DNA of 64,000 bases. It comes from Armatimonadota bacterium. GTDB lineage: Bacteria; Armatimonadota; Fimbriimonadia; Fimbriimonadales; Fimbriimonadaceae. Position 1 is the stretch's first letter, and every line of letters starts with the position of its first letter. The position numbers and the translations under genes are program-made. Location: assembly GCA_017303935.1 (NCBI GenBank), contig JAFLBD010000002.1, positions 310,001 through 374,000 on the forward strand, given 5' to 3'. Positions 61,005-64,000 of this stretch are shown in pieces. Below the pieces are notes generated by a model. The model was given only the letters and a program-made list of their open reading frames with translations, did not search any database and was not told where the DNA came from.

Positions 61005-61322
61005 ATGCCGATTTACGAATTCCATTGCATGGACTGTAATCACCGCTTTCAGGATCTGATCCCTATTGGTTCGCAGGAAGTGCCGGCATGTGCAAAATGC
61101 GGTTCGGTCAAGGTGAGCCGGTTGATCAGCCGATTTCGATTGGGAAGAGGTGAGGATGCTCGGCTGGACCAAGTAGCAGATACTCTATCGAGTCACGATT
61201 TCTCGGAAACCCCAGATGATTTTCGAGAGCAAATGAAAGAAATGGGTAAGGCGCTAGACGAGGACCTCAGCGGGGAAATGGAGGCGATTTTTGAACAAGA
61301 AATCGCCCCCGAAATCACCTAG
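61005..61322 (+). CDS. FmdB-family zinc-ribbon regulator
   Basis: The start at 61005 (MPIYEFHC) matches the family. The 105-residue protein has a zinc ribbon (CMDC at about 8-11, CAKCG at about 29-33), then a charged helical tail. FmdB-type proteins are proposed regulators or small nucleic-acid-binding proteins. It converges on the 5'-nucleotidase gene with a 4-nt CTAG overlap, in which both stop codons lie. Confidence 0.85.
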   Translation: MPIYEFHCMDCNHRFQDLIPIGSQEVPACAKCGSVKVSRLISRFRLGRGEDARLDQVADTLSSHDFSETPDDFREQMKEMGKALDEDLSGEMEAIFEQEIAPEIT

Positions 61323-62830
61323 TTGCTGGCTTTGATTCGCGATCCTATCTTGATATCGGTCGGGTTATTCGCCTTCAAATAATCGATCAGCACGTCCAGG
61401 TCAAGAACGCCGGTGTCCAGTCGATATCCCTTTGCATTCTGTAGCGAAACAAATCCGTCGCCACCACGCGCCATGAAGTTGTTCACGACAACGCGGTAAG
61501 TCTTGTCTAGCTGCACAGGCGCACCGTTCAGGGTCATGCTGGTGACTTTTTGCCCCGCAACTGAGTAAAAGAATCCTGCCGAAACTTGAACTAAACCTTT
61601 GCTGGTTCCGACTTCGAGCATGTCTTGAATTTCCTTGCCGGTCAGATCGATCACTACCAAAGTGTTTCCAAAAGGCTGAACGGAGATCACCTCGCCGTAG
61701 GTGATTTCTCCCGGCTCGATTGGGGCGCGCACTCCGCCCCGATTCATGAATGCCGCCACAGCACCGGCTTTCTTCATTGCCGCGAGCTGGGCGTCCGCAA
61801 TCACGCTGCCAATAGGAAGTTCTGGAGTCGAGCCTCGGTCGAGCCCGTTCTGGGTGAACCCAACAGGCTGGCTCTGAAGCGCTTCGATAGGCTTGCGCAG
61901 AGCAACAATCGCCGACTTGACCATTTGGTCTTCTGGAACGGTGCTGTCAACAACAATCGGAGCTCCATCGCGCGTGCCGACAACTTTGCCGCTCGCATCA
62001 AAATCGACCTTGATTCGGCCGAGGAGCTTTGCCCACTCCCAGGCTTGGACGATCACGGTATTGCCAACAAGCGTTGGGTACGGGCCGATCGGTGCCGGCA
62101 GGCCAGGAATCTGTGCATTACCAAGGTAAGAGTGCGAATGTCCGCCAACGATCATGTCGAGATCGGGGATTCGGGCGGCGATTGCTTTGTCCTCGTCATA
62201 GCCCATGTGGCTGAGCAAAATGAACTTGTTTATGCCTTGAATCTTGTACTTATTGATCTCGGTTTGAATGCTGGAATCCAGCGGCTTCATCTTGATTTGA
62301 TCGCCCGGTGAGCTGATTGAAAGCAAGTCGGGAGTCATCACCCCGATGAGAGCGATACGCTCGCCACTGACATTCAGAATCGTCGATGGGCGGACGAAAT
62401 TTCGCACATTGGGTTCGTTCGTGAAATCAAGATTGCAGCAAACCACGGGGAACTGGACCGTTCGGAGGAAAGGCGCAAGGCCAACAGGACCATCGTCAAA
62501 TTCATGGTTGCCCAATGTCATTGCATCGTAGCCGCAGATATTCATGAGTAAGGCATCTGCTGCCCCTCGGTAGACGTTGTAGTAAAGCGTGCCTTGGAAG
62601 GAATCGCCAGCGTTCAGGACAACAACGTTCTTGTCCAGCGTTCGGTATCGCTTGAGGAGCGTCGCGACCCGCGCATAGCCTCCGTACGGCTTCTTCGAGA
62701 TCATCGCCGGTTCAACTCGGCTATGGATATCGTTCGTGTGCAGCACCGTCAGCGAAAATGCGGGCTCGGCGGCCTGCGAAATCGGTGCCAACAGCACCAT
62801 GCCAAATGCTAGAAAACTTGCTAGCTTCAT
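61319..62830 (-). CDS. Secreted 5'-nucleotidase / metallophosphatase
   Basis: The start at 62830 begins a signal peptide (1-20, QAA cut); a longer frame lacks support. The 503-residue protein has the calcineurin-like N-terminal domain with LHTNDIHSRVEP (metal ligands), NAGDSFQGTLYY, GNHEFDDGP, LLSHMGYDED and IVGGHSHSY. The C-terminal 5'-nucleotidase domain (about 330-490) has AFMNRGGVRAPIEPG, VSAGFFYSVAGQKV and ARGGDGFVSLQ. It releases nucleosides and phosphate outside the cell. A lone C-domain protein is at 37311-37895. Confidence 0.93.
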   Translation of the reverse strand: MKLASFLAFGMVLLAPISQAAEPAFSLTVLHTNDIHSRVEPAMISKKPYGGYARVATLLKRYRTLDKNVVVLNAGDSFQGTLYYNVYRGAADALLMNICGYDAMTLGNHEFDDGPVGLAPFLRTVQFPVVCCNLDFTNEPNVRNFVRPSTILNVSGERIALIGVMTPDLLSISSPGDQIKMKPLDSSIQTEINKYKIQGINKFILLSHMGYDEDKAIAARIPDLDMIVGGHSHSYLGNAQIPGLPAPIGPYPTLVGNTVIVQAWEWAKLLGRIKVDFDASGKVVGTRDGAPIVVDSTVPEDQMVKSAIVALRKPIEALQSQPVGFTQNGLDRGSTPELPIGSVIADAQLAAMKKAGAVAAFMNRGGVRAPIEPGEITYGEVISVQPFGNTLVVIDLTGKEIQDMLEVGTSKGLVQVSAGFFYSVAGQKVTSMTLNGAPVQLDKTYRVVVNNFMARGGDGFVSLQNAKGYRLDTGVLDLDVLIDYLKANNPTDIKIGSRIKASN

Positions 62831-62952
62831 GGCCCAAGTATAGCCTTGCGTCACAGGGGTTGATGTTAAAAGTAATTCCCGTTGAACATTCGCGCTCGCA
62901 ATCTGCGTCGTACAATTGCTATCATTAAAGTTTCCAACGAGTAGCCGATCAA

Positions 62953-64000
62953 ATGCAGAATCAGAACACTCCTCCGCCACAAGCGCCGCCTGGAATGGTG
63001 CCGCCACCGCCGGGTCAAGTCCCCCAGCCACCGATGCAGCAACAAGCCGCTGCTCCTCCACTTGAGGGTGCCGGCAAGCCGCGTCCGATCGACGATCTCC
63101 ACATTGATGCACTGCTTGAGATCGTGGTAGATCGCAACTGCTCCGACCTTCACATTTGCACCGCCAGCGAGCCTGTGATCCGTGAAGATGGTGCTTTGAA
63201 GCGACTGAACTTCGAAAAGTTTGATGCCGCGCAAACCCAGCGGATGATGTACGAAATCATCTCGGATGATCAGATTCAGCGATTCGAATCGACATTGGAG
63301 CTCGACTTCTCGTACGCACTTCCTCGAGGACGAGCACGATTCCGTGTGAACCTTTACCGAGACAAGGGCGCGGTTGCTGCTGCGTTCCGTTTGATTTCGA
63401 GCCGAATTCCAACAGTTCGCGAATTGAACCTCCCGCCGCTGCTTGATCAGCTCACCGAGCGACCTCGTGGCTTGATTCTGGTTACAGGTCCGACCGGTTC
63501 CGGTAAGTCGACTTCGCTCGCTGCGATGATCAACCACATCAACGCGAACTCGGCCGTTCACATCATCACGATTGAAGACCCGATCGAATACCTCCACTCG
63601 CACAAGCAGTCGCTGATCAACCAGCGTGAAGTTGGGCAAGATACCAAGAGCTTCAACAACGCTCTGCGTGCAGCGCTACGTGAAGACCCAGACGTCTTGC
63701 TCGTCGGTGAAATGCGTGACGTGGAAACGATCAGCTTGGCGATCACCGCAGCTGAAACGGGCCACTTGGTTTTCGCAACTCTCCACACCAACAACGCTGC
63801 GGAATCGATTGACCGTATCGTTGACGTTTTCCCTCCAGGACAGCAGGAACAAATCCGAGTTCAGCTTGCCAACAACTTGGTTGCGATTGTTTCGCAGCAG
63901 CTGTTGCCGCGAGCCAGTGGGCCGGGCCGTGTGCCAGTCAACGAAATCATGTTGGCCACCCCTGCGATCCGAAACCTTATCCGTGAAGGTAAAACTCACC
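62953..64000 (+). CDS. pilT: Type IV pilus retraction ATPase PilT, 3'-truncated by window edge
   Basis: The open frame starts at ATG 62953 and runs past the window end (about 349 residues seen). A proline-rich N-terminal extension (about 1-45) is unusual. The core has VTGPTGSGKST (Walker A, about 177-187), the Asp box IEDPIEYLHSHKQSLINQREVGQDT, Walker B LLVGEMRDVET, the His box ETGHLVFATLHTNNA, and the PilT-specific AIRNLIREGKTH. It powers pilus retraction. pilC is at 7972-9174. Confidence 0.95.
   Translation, partial: MQNQNTPPPQAPPGMVPPPPGQVPQPPMQQQAAAPPLEGAGKPRPIDDLHIDALLEIVVDRNCSDLHICTASEPVIREDGALKRLNFEKFDAAQTQRMMYEIISDDQIQRFESTLELDFSYALPRGRARFRVNLYRDKGAVAAAFRLISSRIPTVRELNLPPLLDQLTERPRGLILVTGPTGSGKSTSLAAMINHINANSAVHIITIEDPIEYLHSHKQSLINQREVGQDTKSFNNALRAALREDPDVLLVGEMRDVETISLAITAAETGHLVFATLHTNNAAESIDRIVDVFPPGQQEQIRVQLANNLVAIVSQQLLPRASGPGRVPVNEIMLATPAIRNLIREGKTH

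Noticed and set aside
1-64000. CRISPR arrays, insertion sequences, prophage, tRNA or rRNA genes
   Set aside because: None of the expected repeats, transposase or integrase motifs or conserved RNA segments was found by reading.

Overview
The window is a chromosomal stretch from a free-living bacterium with mid-range GC content. It is tightly packed: about 68 protein genes, one RNase P RNA, and many 1 to 8 nt start/stop overlaps. The mix suggests a relative of Armatimonadota (Fimbriimonadia-like): a pgpH-ybeY-dgkA-CBS block, a TIGR03790-type lipoprotein, type IV pilus parts, a menaquinone-type methyltransferase, SPFH/zinc-ribbon genes and a MutS2/QueA/RNase G core. This is inference from gene content; no rRNA or tRNA gene is visible. 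No IS element, phage gene or CRISPR array was seen, and no gap between genes exceeds 300 bases.

Layout. 1-3650 (+): end of a PgpH-type HD phosphodiesterase, YbeY, a DgkA-phosphatase fusion and a CBS/CorC membrane protein. 3647-9174 (-): tandem PrcB-like protein, MFS transporter, CPBP-like membrane protein, a sigma factor fused to a degenerate GGDEF domain, and PilC. 9335-13353: CinA, LipB, a membrane class III cyclase homologue and rnpB. 13360-22782 (-): lipoprotein, two glycosyltransferases, a FemAB/GNAT-like protein, zinc-ribbon and SPFH proteins, a 2TM-L7/L12-like protein, creatininase and DnaA. 22986-27616 (+): ThiN, a sodium/solute symporter, FHA protein, small envelope proteins and an M29 aminopeptidase. 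27613-36523 (mostly -): envelope proteins, TPR protein, dUTPase, HAD phosphatase, polyprenyl synthase, MenG/UbiE and a four-gene Mn/Zn-type ABC importer. 36604-41127: rplK with its own promoter, a lone 5'-nucleotidase C-domain protein, cytidine deaminase and MutS2. 41206-45209 (+): two coupled secreted amidohydrolases, three domains of which only one looks active. 45211-53236: PyrD, CrcB, a SpoU methyltransferase, then E2, class-I amidotransferase, biotin carrier and HMG-CoA-lyase-like genes, facing a presenilin-like membrane protein and a GT4 glycosyltransferase. 53336-64000: HTH protein, QueA, HAD, a tandem pair of secreted paralogues, alcohol dehydrogenase, thymidine kinase, RNase E/G, FmdB, 5'-nucleotidase and the start of PilT.

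How the genes connect. Nucleotide salvage is spread over the window (dut, cdd, tdk, pyrD, 5'-nucleotidase). PilC and PilT flag twitching pili. The sigma factor next to pilC has lost the diguanylate cyclase active site but keeps the RxxD c-di-GMP inhibitory site, so it may be a sigma factor that reads c-di-GMP directly. Two divergent intramembrane-protease candidates (presenilin-like at 51124-52116, CPBP-like at 5910-6527) are the other items most worth following up.
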